A stretch of 64,000 bases of DNA from Microcystis wesenbergii NRERC-220 (GTDB lineage: Bacteria > Cyanobacteriota > Cyanobacteriia > Cyanobacteriales > Microcystaceae): NCBI RefSeq assembly GCF_032027425.1, contig NZ_JAVSJA010000001.1, positions 930,001-994,000 of the forward strand, written 5' to 3'. The position numbers and the translations under genes were made by a program. Positions 1 to 9,051 of the stretch are shown here, in pieces (position 1 is the stretch's first letter; every line of letters starts with the position of its first letter). The notes beneath the pieces were generated by a model. It saw only the letters and a program-made list of their open reading frames with translations. It ran no database searches and was not told the origin of the DNA.

Positions 1-628
1 TAGCCGTTTGTAGGGCGATTTGATTAACAATTGCCCCACCCTGGACTACGGCAGTTTTTGCCCCTTGATAGCGGACAAAATGGAGAGCGAACTGCCCGGC
101 GATATGTTTGAGCAGAATCGGTTTTAGGAGAGAATTAACCGCAATTACGCTACTACCTTTCAGGACAATATCGAGGGGATTGTGTTGTAGGTGAACGGGT
201 AAGGGTTGGGGAGTGCGGGAATCCGCGAGTGCCTTTTGAATTTGAATCGAGAGGGATTTTTGTTCCGATGGGGGGAGACGTTTCCACGCTTTGTTAACGA
301 GATGAAGATAGATTTCCGCTTCAATTTCCGTTGTCGGCATTTTTTGGGAGTAGGGAACCTTGAGGAAATGACAGACACGGACGAGAATTTGACGATAACT
401 AACTTTTTCGGTTTGACCTTTTAATACTGTCACACCATCGGCAGCCAGATAACGAAAACGATCCTCGACGCTATCTAACCAACTTTCCCAATCTTGACTT
501 TGAACGGCGATTGCGTCCGGCGCTCGTAGATAATCGAGGGGGTTAAAACGACGGCAAAAGAGGATGTTAGTGATTTGCTGTAGTTCCTCCTCGGTGGCTA
601 ACTCCAAAGCTGTGCGTAGTTCGTCCAA
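1..628 (-). CDS. YaaW-like conserved protein (partial, C-terminus beyond window)
   Basis: The frame is open on the minus strand from a TTG codon at 628 to the window edge, giving about 209 residues with no stop. An AGGAGG-type ribosome binding site lies at 638-644, about ten bases before the TTG, which decides the start. The visible part begins LDELRTALELATEEELQQ and has FRYLAADGVTVL near residue 60, which resembles the YaaW family found widely in cyanobacteria; no catalytic function is established for that family. The C-terminal third is missing because the window starts inside the gene. It is divergent from the FAD oxidoreductase at 726. The family call is from memory of the sequence, not from a search. 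Confidence 0.7.
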   Translation of the reverse strand, partial: MDELRTALELATEEELQQITNILFCRRFNPLDYLRAPDAIAVQSQDWESWLDSVEDRFRYLAADGVTVLKGQTEKVSYRQILVRVCHFLKVPYSQKMPTTEIEAEIYLHLVNKAWKRLPPSEQKSLSIQIQKALADSRTPQPLPVHLQHNPLDIVLKGSSVIAVNSLLKPILLKHIAGQFALHFVRYQGAKTAVVQGGAIVNQIALQTA

Positions 629-725
629 TGTGGTTTGTCCTCCTCAGCCCCAATAATTAAATCAGTTTCGCTAGTGCCGATTACTAATAATATTAACTCA
701 AGGGTTCACAGGATTAGGAAGGCTA

Positions 726-1670
726 GTGACAAATTTTTCGATTAAGGTTGGGATCATTGGTGCGGGTTTAGCTGGGTTAACCTGCGCTCGTCAGTTGTGT
801 GATCGAGGTTATACTGTTAAGCTATTTGATAAGTCTAGAGGCATTGGTGGTCGTTTAGCCACACGACGGGTTAACCGAGCTAATCAAGAGATGGCTGTGG
901 ATCATGGCTTGCCTTTTTTGACTGTTCAGGGGGAAAAAACGGCGGCTTTAATTGATAATCTCCTGAGAGAGAATCTAGTTACTTCTTGGTTTGATTCTAG
1001 CTATGTTGCTTCTTCTGGCATCAATAGCGTGGCGAAATTTTTAGCTAAAGGTTTAGAAATTGAACGAGATTTTCTGGTTACTCGTCTGGAAAATCGTCAA
1101 GAAAAATGGGTTTTAAACAATAACGGTCAAATTCGGGGAGAGTTTTCGGTGATTGTCTTGGCTATTCCCGCCCCGCAAGCAGCGTTATTGTTAGAAAACT
1201 CTCATATAACTACTATGCCAGAATTGCGATCAATCGTTTACGATCCCTGTTTAACGGTAATGGCAGGTTATGGGGATTCTTTACCCGCAGTTACTCCCTC
1301 CACCGCCATCGCTTGGTTAGGACTTGATAGCAGTAAACGGCAATCATCCCCTGATTATGTCTTTGTTGTGCATAGTAGTGCCGATTTTGCGGTTAAATAT
1401 CTCGATAGCGAGGATTTGGAAGCAGTTAAGCTAGATTTGCTCTCTCGTGCTTCTTTGCCTCTCCCGGATTGGTCTCAGCTGCACCGTTGGCGTTATGCTT
1501 TAGTCCGTCAGGGTTTAGCTGTACCCTGTTTAAGTGTTAATAGTCCTTTACCTCTGGTTGCCTGTGGTGATTGGTGTCAAGGGGGAGATTTATCGAGAAA
1601 TTCTTCCCTAGAAACGGCCTTAACTTCTGGGATAGCGGCAGCTAATCAAGTTCAGCAGCTACTCTTCTAG
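726..1670 (+). CDS. FAD-dependent (renalase/amine-oxidase-like) oxidoreductase
   Basis: This is a 314-residue flavoprotein. It starts at GTG 726, preceded by AGGAAGG at a good distance. An N-terminal Rossmann dinucleotide-binding motif GIIGAGLAGL is at about residues 9-18. It is followed by the acidic strand end LFDKSRGIGGRLATRR, where GGR-AT-R is the motif of the amine-oxidase/renalase branch. The C-terminal ACGDWCQGG segment is the second FAD-contact motif. Length matches cyanobacterial renalase-like NAD(P)/FAD oxidoreductases. The substrate cannot be deduced. It stands alone, divergent from the YaaW-like gene and about 100 bp before a small conserved gene. Confidence 0.85.
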   Translation: MTNFSIKVGIIGAGLAGLTCARQLCDRGYTVKLFDKSRGIGGRLATRRVNRANQEMAVDHGLPFLTVQGEKTAALIDNLLRENLVTSWFDSSYVASSGINSVAKFLAKGLEIERDFLVTRLENRQEKWVLNNNGQIRGEFSVIVLAIPAPQAALLLENSHITTMPELRSIVYDPCLTVMAGYGDSLPAVTPSTAIAWLGLDSSKRQSSPDYVFVVHSSADFAVKYLDSEDLEAVKLDLLSRASLPLPDWSQLHRWRYALVRQGLAVPCLSVNSPLPLVACGDWCQGGDLSRNSSLETALTSGIAAANQVQQLLF

Positions 1671-1767
1671 AATCTAGAGACAGGTTTAAATTCTTAGGTT
1701 AAGCTTGGGTTAACAAAAGGTTAAACATATAATAATGTAGGTATCCTATACTGGGGGGTCGGTAACA

Positions 1768-2022
1768 ATGGAAAAATTCAATTCTAAAGATAACTTTCTC
1801 TACCCTAAAACCAGCTACAGGGGTTTATTCACGCCACAAAATCTGGTTTTTAACGCTAACTTGCAGGAATTCGCCCTGAGAGTCTCTTTTATCGCTGGTT
1901 TACACACTGGGGGAAAGCTTACCTCCACGGAAGCTTACGAGAAAATTAACCAGCTTTGGCAAGAGTTGAATACCAGTCAAAAATTCCTACTAGCTAATCA
2001 TTTTGAGGATGACGGAGATTGA
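1768..2022 (+). CDS. Small conserved cyanobacterial protein (DUF7219-like)
   Basis: This 84-residue protein starts with ATG at 1768. It contains DNFLYPKTSYRGLFTPQNL followed by a predicted helical segment (LQEFALRVSFIAGLHTGG...LTSTEAYEKINQLW). The pattern matches a short protein conserved across cyanobacteria that I associate with DUF7219; its function is unknown. It has no signal peptide or membrane segment. The purine-rich GGGGGGTCGG just upstream may serve as the ribosome binding site. The sequence looks conserved enough to be real, but the domain name is from memory. Confidence 0.65.
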   Translation: MEKFNSKDNFLYPKTSYRGLFTPQNLVFNANLQEFALRVSFIAGLHTGGKLTSTEAYEKINQLWQELNTSQKFLLANHFEDDGD

Positions 2023-2094
2023 GAGACGGGGGTTTTTCAGTGACCAGTAAACAGTATCTAAAGTGGCATAGTAAATTTTATTTTTCAATTGATT

Positions 2095-2319
2095 ATGACG
2101 GAACTATGGCAACAGGCGATCGCCGAAATTGAAAAACTGTCTCCCAATCAAGAAGACGCGATTGCATCTAGGCTATTGGCAGAAGTACAGGACGAACAAC
2201 AGTGGGAAACTAGCTTTAACAAAACAACCGATGATAAGTGGGATAAGATGGCCGAGATGGTGCGCCAAGAAATTAGGAATAGTAAAACTGTTCTCTTGAA
2301 TCAAATTTTTCCCGAATGA
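2095..2319 (+). CDS. Antitoxin-like partner of a ParE/RelE toxin
   Basis: A 74-residue acidic protein begins with ATG 2095; a TTG two codons upstream (2089) is less likely. It starts MTELWQQAIAEIEKLSPNQ and continues through a segment (EDAIASRLLAEVQDEQQWE) typical of small cyanobacterial antitoxins that precede ParE-type toxins. Its stop overlaps the start of the downstream toxin by 4 bp, the usual translational coupling of type II toxin-antitoxin pairs. No DNA-binding fold is obvious from the sequence alone. The role is inferred from context and composition. Confidence 0.65.
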   Translation: MTELWQQAIAEIEKLSPNQEDAIASRLLAEVQDEQQWETSFNKTTDDKWDKMAEMVRQEIRNSKTVLLNQIFPE

Positions 2320-2561
2320 AATCTAGCATCACCCAGTCTTTTCGTAAACAACTCGAACAGTTACCGATCTCAACTCAAGAACAGGCAGCTAAAGCTTATC
2401 AACTTTGGCAAAAAGATCCGTATCATAATAGTATTCAATTCAAAAAAGTGAGTCATCGACAACCGATTTATTCAGCGCGTATTAGCCTCAACTATCGTGC
2501 ATTGGGTTTCTTGGAATCCGATCACATTTATTGGTATTGGATTGGCACTCATGATGAATGA
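2316..2561 (+). CDS. ParE/RelE-superfamily toxin
   Basis: This is an 81-residue basic protein overlapping the antitoxin by 4 bp. It follows the compact RelE/ParE fold pattern. An N-terminal helix carries SFRKQLEQLP and AYQLWQKDP. A strand pair contains IQFKKVSHRQPIYSARI and NYRALGFL, and the protein ends in HIYWYWIGTHDE, where the final W-IGTH-(D/E) is characteristic of this group. Family members either cut ribosome-bound mRNA or inhibit gyrase; the sequence does not tell which. The gene appears intact. Confidence 0.75.
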   Translation: MKSSITQSFRKQLEQLPISTQEQAAKAYQLWQKDPYHNSIQFKKVSHRQPIYSARISLNYRALGFLESDHIYWYWIGTHDE

Positions 2562-2594
2562 TTAATTACTTAAAAGACTATAAAATCGCTCTAC

Positions 2595-3887
2595 TTAGTA
2601 CAAACGCTTACGGGGTCGATAATTAGCCACGGATTCCACTAAACCCAGGGCGATAAAATTGGTTAATAAAGATGAACGTCCATAACTTAACCAGGGTAGA
2701 GGAATCCCTGTAATCGGGGCTAATCCCACGGTCATGCTAATATTAAGAATTGCCTGAAAAGCGATCATCGAGAGAACACCGATCGCTATTAAAGAACCGA
2801 AGTTTTCTTTGGCAGTATTAGCAATGACTAACAAACGCCAACAGATTAACCAGAAAGTTATTAAAACCAAAATACTGCCGACAAAACCGAATTCTTCCCC
2901 GACTACGGAGAAGATAAAATCGGTGTGTTGTTCGGGAATAAAATTTAATTGGGTTTGGGTGCCTTGGTGTAATCCCCGTCCCAATAATTCTCCCGATCCG
3001 ATGGCAATGCGGGATTGAATTAATTGATAACCTCCCCCCAAAGGATTCTTTTCTGGGTCAAGAAATAGGGTTAAACGATCTTTTTGATATTCTTTTAATA
3101 AACCCCAAAAAACCTCGCCTAATTTACCCACTGCCAGATTAGTTGCCACCACGATGAAAGTAGATACAAAACGGTAGGGAAGGGTAAACCAAGCAAGGAC
3201 AGCGATGATAATTGCTAAAACAATCCAAGCAGGAAAAAGTAAATTAAACAGAAAAACCGATGGGAGGGGAGATAAGAGGATAATCATCCAAGGCAGTTTC
3301 GCATTAGCCCAGTAAATCATGCCTAGGGTAATTGCCCCAAAGACTAATCCCGTCCCCAGGTCCGGCTGCGCCATAATTAACACCCAGGGGATGGCAGTGA
3401 CGGCAAAGACACGAGCGATCGCAAAAAGATTATCGGCGGGACGATGATGTAGGAGGGCTGCCAGGGTGATAATTAAACCTACCTTGGCAAATTCCGACGG
3501 TTGCACGTTAAAACTGCCGATATTAATCCAACTTTGCGCCCCATTCGCCGTCACCCCTAGGACAATTACCGCAATTAGGGAGAGATTGGTGAGAAGATAG
3601 GTTAACCAGTGCCATTTCAGCAGACTTTCGTAACGACAACGGGCCAGAAATAAAGCGATCGCCACTCCCCCGGCCCCGAATAACCAGTGTTGCCACCAAT
3701 CGAGAGCAGTGGTGTTCCTTTCGGCACTACGAATCATTAAACCACCGAAAACGGTTAAACCCGTCACCAAAACGAACAAAAGCCAATCAATTTGGGCTAT
3801 ATCCCGGAAAATGAAGCTAAACCGCTCATTAAAACCCCTTAGTTTCCTACTAATAAGGGACTGTCTTCTCACCATTTCTCTCCCCAC
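2595..3887 (-). CDS. rodA: Rod-shape-determining protein RodA (SEDS glycosyltransferase)
   Basis: This 430-residue polytopic membrane protein belongs to the FtsW/RodA/SpoVE family. It polymerises lipid II glycan strands together with a class B penicillin-binding protein during wall elongation. Visible family features are QPSEFAKVG (about residues 131-139), QPDLGTGLVFG near residue 175, and the C-terminal GIPLPWLSYGRSSLLTN motif. About ten hydrophobic spans are apparent. A second possible start (Met-5, MVRRQ) would shorten it by four residues. Length and motifs are those of RodA rather than FtsW, but the distinction is by resemblance. It is transcribed away from the Mrp gene's side of a repeat-rich gap. 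Confidence 0.88.
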   Translation of the reverse strand: MGREMVRRQSLISRKLRGFNERFSFIFRDIAQIDWLLFVLVTGLTVFGGLMIRSAERNTTALDWWQHWLFGAGGVAIALFLARCRYESLLKWHWLTYLLTNLSLIAVIVLGVTANGAQSWINIGSFNVQPSEFAKVGLIITLAALLHHRPADNLFAIARVFAVTAIPWVLIMAQPDLGTGLVFGAITLGMIYWANAKLPWMIILLSPLPSVFLFNLLFPAWIVLAIIIAVLAWFTLPYRFVSTFIVVATNLAVGKLGEVFWGLLKEYQKDRLTLFLDPEKNPLGGGYQLIQSRIAIGSGELLGRGLHQGTQTQLNFIPEQHTDFIFSVVGEEFGFVGSILVLITFWLICWRLLVIANTAKENFGSLIAIGVLSMIAFQAILNISMTVGLAPITGIPLPWLSYGRSSLLTNFIALGLVESVANYRPRKRLY

Positions 3888-4118
3888 ATTTACTAACTAA
3901 CTAGGGTTTGCTCAATAAATCTAAAAACATTGTTCGATAAGACTTTTAGACCTTTTTGAAATCCAAAAGTACCGGCCATTGGAGTGATCGGGGGGAAAAT
4001 TTAGGGACTTTTTCCCTGAAAATGGGTAACACCCTACACCCTACACCCTGCCCCCCCGATGTCGGGGGGGTTGGGGGGGCCACACCCTGCCCCCAGGAAA
4101 AACTTTTTGCCGCAAACC
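3888..4118. repeat. Intergenic repeats: dispersed element and C/G-rich palindrome
   Basis: The gap between rodA and the Mrp gene holds two recurring sequences. At about 3911-3958 is an AATAAATCTAAAAAC...TTTTAGAC element that recurs at about 25926-25972. At 4053-4071 is a near-perfect palindrome of C6-GATGTC-G7 type that recurs at about 25667 and 35218. Short ACACCCT tandem units precede it. No gene is seen. Confidence 0.7.
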
Positions 4119-5180
4119 CTAACTATAGGCTGCTAGGGATACTTTCGCCGCCACCTGACGAGCGATCGCTATCAGGGCTTTAGCTGAGGCCGATTCCGGT
4201 TGCCCCAAAACCACTGGTACGCCAGTATCACCGCCCTCCCGGAGGGATATCTCCAGAGGCACACATCCCAGTAAAGGAACGCCCAATTCTTGCGAGGTTT
4301 TTTCCCCACCACCGGACCCAAATAGATCATAGGAGCGATCGGGCTGATCTGGGGGGATAAAATAACTCATATTTTCCACGATACCCAAAACCCGCGCCCC
4401 TAGCTGTTGGAACATTTTTAAACCCCGACGCGCATCAATTAAAGAAACCGTCTGGGGAGTGGTGACAATCACCGCACCCGCTAGGGGGACCGATTGAATT
4501 AAAGTTAATTGTGCATCCCCGGTACCGGGAGGCATATCGACGATTAAATAGTCTAAATCGCCCCAATTGACTTGATAGAGAAACTGACGGATAATGCCGT
4601 TTAACATCGGACCGCGCCAGATTACCGGTTGATCGGGGTTGATCAAAAAGCCCATGGAAACCATTTTGATGCCATGGTTGAAAGCGGGTTCCAATATCTC
4701 GCCATTTGCGCCCTGTACCGTCACTTGTGCGTCATTTAAGCCCAACATTGTCGGGGCGTTGGGGCCGTAGATGTCCGCGTCTAATAGCCCCACTTTTGCC
4801 CCTAAATGAGCCAAGGCGACGGCGATATTGACAGCCACGGTACTTTTTCCCACACCGCCCTTACCACTGGAAACGGCGATAATATTTTTAACCCCCTCCA
4901 CACCTTGGCGATCGGGTAAAGCTTTTTGTTGCGGGGTTTCGGCAGTTACGTCCACAGCGACACTTTCCACACCGGGCAGCTGTTTAACGGCTTTTTGGCA
5001 GTCTTCCACGATAAATTCGCGCAAAGGACAGGCAGGAGTGGTCAAAACTAGGGTAAAGCTGACTTTTCCGCCATCGATCGCCACATTGCGGATCATGTTC
5101 AATTCCACTAGGCTTTTTTGCAGTTCCGGATCTTGAACGGGACGTAATACTTCTAAAATCGATGCGGTATCAAGGGGCAT
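4119..5180 (-). CDS. Mrp/ApbC/NBP35-family P-loop ATPase, Fe-S cluster carrier
   Basis: This 353-residue protein has an N-terminal MIP18/DUF59 domain (about residues 1-85, with VQDPELQKSLVEL) fused to a P-loop ATPase. The deviant Walker A is SSGKGGVGKST at about residue 105, the switch region is DADIYGPNAPTMLG, and LIVDMPPGTGDAQLT is the Walker B/ApbC signature. The family binds and hands [4Fe-4S] clusters to apo-proteins in the cytoplasm. ATG at 5180 is preferred over a TTG at 5201 because the DUF59 domain starts right after it. The CxxC cluster-binding pair common in the family is not obvious. Confidence 0.9.
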   Translation of the reverse strand: MPLDTASILEVLRPVQDPELQKSLVELNMIRNVAIDGGKVSFTLVLTTPACPLREFIVEDCQKAVKQLPGVESVAVDVTAETPQQKALPDRQGVEGVKNIIAVSSGKGGVGKSTVAVNIAVALAHLGAKVGLLDADIYGPNAPTMLGLNDAQVTVQGANGEILEPAFNHGIKMVSMGFLINPDQPVIWRGPMLNGIIRQFLYQVNWGDLDYLIVDMPPGTGDAQLTLIQSVPLAGAVIVTTPQTVSLIDARRGLKMFQQLGARVLGIVENMSYFIPPDQPDRSYDLFGSGGGEKTSQELGVPLLGCVPLEISLREGGDTGVPVVLGQPESASAKALIAIARQVAAKVSLAAYS

Positions 5181-5291
5181 GGTTTCAGTGTCTCTAGTCA
5201 AGTATTGTTCTTATGGTTATTTATCTTAACCTTGATGCCCGCACAGTTATCAGTGGGGAGTGGGGAGTTTTTTGCTGTGAACAGTGAACAG

Positions 5292-5396
5292 TAAGTAGTC
5301 GTGCAAAATTAATTTCCTAGTGAAGATAGGCAAGAGGCAAAAGGCAAAAGGCAAGAGCGGGGTTAGATATGTGTAATTAATTTTGCTTAGGTACTT
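5292..5396 (-). repeat. MITE-A copy (105 bp, TA-flanked)
   Basis: One end reads AAGTAGTCGTGCAAAATTAA and the other reads, inverted, AAGTACCTAAGCAAAATTAA, so the ends are imperfect inverted repeats flanked by TA. The core carries GGCAAAAGGCAAGAGGCA-type units. The same element is at 14918-15022 (opposite orientation) and, massively expanded, at 59715-60911. The TA flank is typical of IS630/mariner-mobilised MITEs. Confidence 0.8.
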
Positions 5397-5421
5397 AATC
5401 AGTGAACTGAAAACTCACATC

Positions 5422-5456
5422 TGATAACTGATAACTGATAACTGATAACTGATAAC
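5422..5456. repeat. Heptanucleotide tandem repeat (TGATAAC)5
   Basis: Five uninterrupted TGATAAC heptamers lie just downstream of the MOSC gene. The same heptamer recurs at 10896-10944, at 16894-16913 (inverted) and at 41654-41667 (inverted). It belongs to the short tandem heptamer repeats known from cyanobacterial genomes. Confidence 0.85.
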
Positions 5457-5465
5457 CCCATTTCC

Positions 5466-6257
5466 CTAGATTACGGTAATAGGATCGCCGACTTTAATTG
5501 TACCTGTCTTTTCGGGGATGACATTTTCTCCGAACATGATGCCTCCGGGGAAACTGCGAAAAGTGCTTAAGGTTTTTAAAGGTTCTTGCTGGGGATTTCT
5601 CCTACCTGTTTCTTGATCGGTGGTGGTGATAATACAGCGACTACAGGGTTTAACCAGAGCATAATTTATCTCTCCAATTGTGATCTTTTGCCAACTACTT
5701 TCGCTAAAAGCTCGATCGCTACTAATAACAAGATTAGGCCGAAAACGATTCATCGGCACCGGTGCGACTAAACGCCGATTTAAGTCCTCTAAAGAAGCAG
5801 TATTAGTTAATAAAATTGGATAACCATCGGCAAAGCTGACGGGAGTATGATCGTTCCCCGCATAGCGAGGATTCGCAGGACGTGGATAATCGGGAGATTG
5901 TCGCACTAAACGACAGGGAATGTCGAGAATTTTCTCGAACCATTCGGCGATTTCATCCCCTTGATCCATGGCTAGGGTTTGAGATTCCCAGATTTGAACC
6001 GCTCTTTTTTCTCCTGTGAAATTAGGCTGAAAAGTTAGGGAATCTTGAGATGTTTTTAGAGAAAATTTATCTCCTGTCATCGTGACAGAAACCCTGGCTA
6101 ATTGCGGATATTCTCTTTGAGTGATAAATTTACCCTTGCCATCTACTAACATCATTTCCCGATCCCAGAGTAAACCTTTAGGAGTCACTTCAGCTTGGGA
6201 TAATTGAATACCTCGACAGGATTTAATCGGGTAGATATAGAGATCAGTAACCTGCAT
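5466..6257 (-). CDS. MOSC-domain protein (molybdenum cofactor sulfurase C-terminal type)
   Basis: This 263-residue protein has an N-terminal MOSC beta-barrel (VTDLYIYPIKSCRGIQLSQAE, residues 3-23) and a C-terminal MOSC domain. The latter contains NRFRPNLVISS, then KPCSRCIITTTDQETG with the conserved cysteine expected to carry sulfur, and PGGIMFGENVIPE near the end. Family members such as YcbX and mARC transfer sulfur or reduce N-hydroxylated substrates with a molybdenum cofactor. Length and motif order are complete. Its first 14 bases overlap the end of the upstream glycosyltransferase gene, so the two are probably co-transcribed although functionally unrelated. Confidence 0.85.
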   Translation of the reverse strand: MQVTDLYIYPIKSCRGIQLSQAEVTPKGLLWDREMMLVDGKGKFITQREYPQLARVSVTMTGDKFSLKTSQDSLTFQPNFTGEKRAVQIWESQTLAMDQGDEIAEWFEKILDIPCRLVRQSPDYPRPANPRYAGNDHTPVSFADGYPILLTNTASLEDLNRRLVAPVPMNRFRPNLVISSDRAFSESSWQKITIGEINYALVKPCSRCIITTTDQETGRRNPQQEPLKTLSTFRSFPGGIMFGENVIPEKTGTIKVGDPITVI

Positions 6258-7521
6258 TTTCTTTCAGTAGTTCTACATATTTTTTTGCCACATCTTCCCA
6301 AGTCCAGAGATTAACTCTATTGGGGATATCTTCGGGTAACAAGCGAGGAATTGGATTGAGGATAAATTGTTCTAAACAATTAGCTAAACTTTCCGCATCT
6401 CCCCTAGGATAGAATTGCACTCTTTCAGGACAATTATATAATTCCACCTGTTCTTGAAACACTTCTAAATCGGAAGCGATAACGGGAATACCTTGTAAAA
6501 TGGCTTCCGCTATTGCTAATCCAAAACCTTCGTATTTTGAGGGAAATACCACACAGTAACAGGTTTGATAATAAAATTGCAAGGTTTCATAGTCTTGATA
6601 ACCTAATCCCTTGAAATGACTCTGGAAAATTTCTTGATTTTCCAGATAAAGTCGGGTACATTCTTGGAGGTAATCTTGGTATTCTTGGGTTTTGGACTGT
6701 TGAGATAATTGCAAATTTCCACTAACTAGATTATCGGTTTCTTTACCAATAAAAACTATTTGAAATTTTAAACCTTGTTTCGCTAGTTTAATGGCTGCTT
6801 TGAGCAAAGTCAGATGATCTTTGTAGATACCAAAGGAGGAGGGAAAATAAAAAGTAACTAGCTCACTTTTGACTAAATCACTCTTGGGATTAGACTGCTC
6901 AACAAATCCCGCTAAGGGTACAGCTTTTAACTTACTAGCATAGGTAGCATTGGGAAAAACTTTTAAAACATCGTCTTTAGTTTTTTGGGAAATTGTGAAG
7001 AGTAGATCGGCCCGATCTAACCATTCTTTTAACGCTTCATTGTAGGGTTCTTGATAGGATTCTGAGTAAGTTAAGGGAGCAAATTGCCAAAAGACATCAT
7101 AAATAATGCCACTTAAAGTAACCTTGACATTGGGAGGAGAAATCCGATTAGTCATTCCATACAAACAGTGATCAGCTTGGTAACGCTTGATAATCTGATT
7201 AATTCTTGTCTCGATGCGTAAAAGTTCAATTCTACGAGAGAAAAGACGATGAATAGAAGTCAGTCTTAGGGTTTTATAAAAATTCGCTAGAAGACCATAA
7301 AAATAGATTAATTTTGGCTCAAAACTCTGGGGATAAAAAGCAAAATCCTCGTAGATAAGTTTATCGGAATCGGGCATTAAAGACTTAAAATATTCAATGT
7401 CATTACGAGGGAGGACGATAATAATTTGTTCGACGTATTCTAATAAGCTAGGTATTAAAGAGATAATGACTCTTTCTACTCCTCCTTTGCGATAAAACAC
7501 GATCGGGATGACAATTTTCAT
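6244..7521 (-). CDS. Glycosyltransferase family 4 (group 1)
   Basis: This 425-residue GT-B fold enzyme begins MKIVIPIVFYRKGGVERVI, with the GGVER acceptor-side loop typical of GT4. The C-terminal donor domain shows FYFPSSFGIYKDHLTLLKA, then VVFPSKYEGFGLAIAEAILQGIPVIAS, whose E-x7-E pattern is the retaining GT4 nucleotide-sugar signature. It probably transfers a sugar from a nucleotide donor in cell-surface glycan synthesis; donor and acceptor cannot be told. It is divergent from the glycosyltransferase at 7688 across 166 bp, so both may be read from that short gap. Confidence 0.85.
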   Translation of the reverse strand: MKIVIPIVFYRKGGVERVIISLIPSLLEYVEQIIIVLPRNDIEYFKSLMPDSDKLIYEDFAFYPQSFEPKLIYFYGLLANFYKTLRLTSIHRLFSRRIELLRIETRINQIIKRYQADHCLYGMTNRISPPNVKVTLSGIIYDVFWQFAPLTYSESYQEPYNEALKEWLDRADLLFTISQKTKDDVLKVFPNATYASKLKAVPLAGFVEQSNPKSDLVKSELVTFYFPSSFGIYKDHLTLLKAAIKLAKQGLKFQIVFIGKETDNLVSGNLQLSQQSKTQEYQDYLQECTRLYLENQEIFQSHFKGLGYQDYETLQFYYQTCYCVVFPSKYEGFGLAIAEAILQGIPVIASDLEVFQEQVELYNCPERVQFYPRGDAESLANCLEQFILNPIPRLLPEDIPNRVNLWTWEDVAKKYVELLKENAGY

Positions 7522-7687
7522 AGATTTCCTTGTCGATAGCTGGCAATAAAAAGATTGATTTTTGACTTGAACCTAATTATATGATAGGCTCGAATTGTTC
7601 TACTGAGTCGAGAAATCGAGTTAAATACAAGGAACTAAGACTCTATCACCCATCGCCCCTATTTTCCCTCGATCTTGGAGAAAAAGA

Positions 7688-8857
7688 GTGTCACAAGCTA
7701 CTCCATCCCTACAATCTAATCTCAAACAATGGCTACGAGCCAGCGCACCTTCCCTATTTCAAATTAAACAGCGTTTGAGCGCCCGTCGTTGGCCGAAAAA
7801 ATCGATCGTTATTTACACAGAAAAATATCGTCCCATGCTTCCGGCGGAAATTTGGCAACGGGGGGCCAGTGGTACACAGGCATCGGTGGCTTTTTTAGCG
7901 CAGGAATGGACGAAACGCGGCTATAAAGTGACGATTTTTGGCAATTGTGAGGGTATGGAAGGGGAACAGGACGGTATTCGCTATGTTAATTATTACCAGA
8001 TGAATTGGCAGGATCACTTTGAGACATTGGTGATCTCTCGTCATCCCACCTATTGCCGTCCTGGTACCAAGGCAGAACGAATTTTTTTTGATTGGCAAGA
8101 TATTAAAGTGCCAGCAGCCTCCTATACCCCCGAAATTTTGGCTAGATATGACAAAATTTTCTGTAAAAGCCAATATCAACGGGATTTACTGGATTTCTGT
8201 CCCGATCATCAATGTCCGATTGTTCCTAATGGTATTGATGCTTCCCTTTTGGCTGTAAGTGAGACGGTGCCGGAAAGTGAGTATCTTCCCTATCGTCTAG
8301 TCTATGCCTCTCGTTATTATCGCGGCTTAGAGTCAATGTTAAAGCATGGCTGGCCGATTATCAAGGCGGCAATTCCCGCAGCCGAGTTACATCTCTACTA
8401 TGGTTTTACTAAACGGGATGACTATGGCGATCGCAAGGAATGGCGGGATAATTTAATCGCTTTGATTAAAGCTAGTGCGGGGGTAGTTGATCGCGGAATG
8501 ATGGGTTATCGTCAACTAATCGAGGAAAAAGCGCGCTCTGCTATTCATTACTACGGTTGCACCTATCGTGAGATCGATTGTATTTCCGTGCGCGAGTCGG
8601 CAGTGGTGGGCTGTCTGCCAGTGGTGACGGATTTTGCTGTTTTTCGAGAAAAGGACTACTGTGTGAAAGTACCGGGGGAAGTAACCGATCCGGCTACTCA
8701 GGAAGCTATAGCCTGGAAAATTGTCGAATTACTGAAAAATCCCCAGCTTTTAGCCCAAGAGCGCGAAAGATGTCGTCAAATTGCCCTAACTGACACCTGG
8801 GAGCGATCGGCCGCCGCTTGGTTAGATGTGATTGAAAAGGAGTCTCCGAGCCAGTAG
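7688..8857 (+). CDS. Glycosyltransferase (GT4-like, GT-B fold)
   Basis: This 389-residue protein uses a GTG start at 7688 preceded by GGAG at about 7677-7680. Features are IVIYTEKYRPMLPAEIW, RGASGTQASVAFLAQEWTK (acceptor-side N-terminal domain), CPIVPNGIDASL at about residue 180 (the hinge motif), RLVYASRYYRGLESML and a C-terminal ISVRESAVVGCLPVVTDF, where the family's catalytic E-x-(7)-E-like region is degenerate. It is most likely a cell-surface polysaccharide or glycolipid glycosyltransferase. The divergent neighbour is also a GT4 enzyme. Confidence 0.75.
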   Translation: MSQATPSLQSNLKQWLRASAPSLFQIKQRLSARRWPKKSIVIYTEKYRPMLPAEIWQRGASGTQASVAFLAQEWTKRGYKVTIFGNCEGMEGEQDGIRYVNYYQMNWQDHFETLVISRHPTYCRPGTKAERIFFDWQDIKVPAASYTPEILARYDKIFCKSQYQRDLLDFCPDHQCPIVPNGIDASLLAVSETVPESEYLPYRLVYASRYYRGLESMLKHGWPIIKAAIPAAELHLYYGFTKRDDYGDRKEWRDNLIALIKASAGVVDRGMMGYRQLIEEKARSAIHYYGCTYREIDCISVRESAVVGCLPVVTDFAVFREKDYCVKVPGEVTDPATQEAIAWKIVELLKNPQLLAQERERCRQIALTDTWERSAAAWLDVIEKESPSQ

Positions 8858-8870
8858 ATTGTTTACTCAG

Positions 8871-8955
8871 ACTAAATCCGTTAAGTATAGGCTACATATC
8901 AGGATAGGCAAAAGGCAAGAGGCAAGAGGCAACAGGAGGAATAAATAATCAGCCT
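8871..8955 (+). repeat. Dispersed repeat C (CTAAATCCGTT...AATAATCAG)
   Basis: An element starting ACTAAATCCGTTAAGTATAG, carrying GGCAAGA units and ending AATAAATAATCAG. Related copies are at 49876-49944 (inside the 3' end of the NDH-2 gene) and, inverted, at about 53622-53711. Confidence 0.7.
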
Positions 8956-9051
8956 TTAATAACAGTATTTGGTATCAGACTGGAAAAATGACCTTTTCGC
9001 TTAATAAGTGCCTAAATTAGGGATTTTAAGGGGAAGTAAGCCCTTGAAATC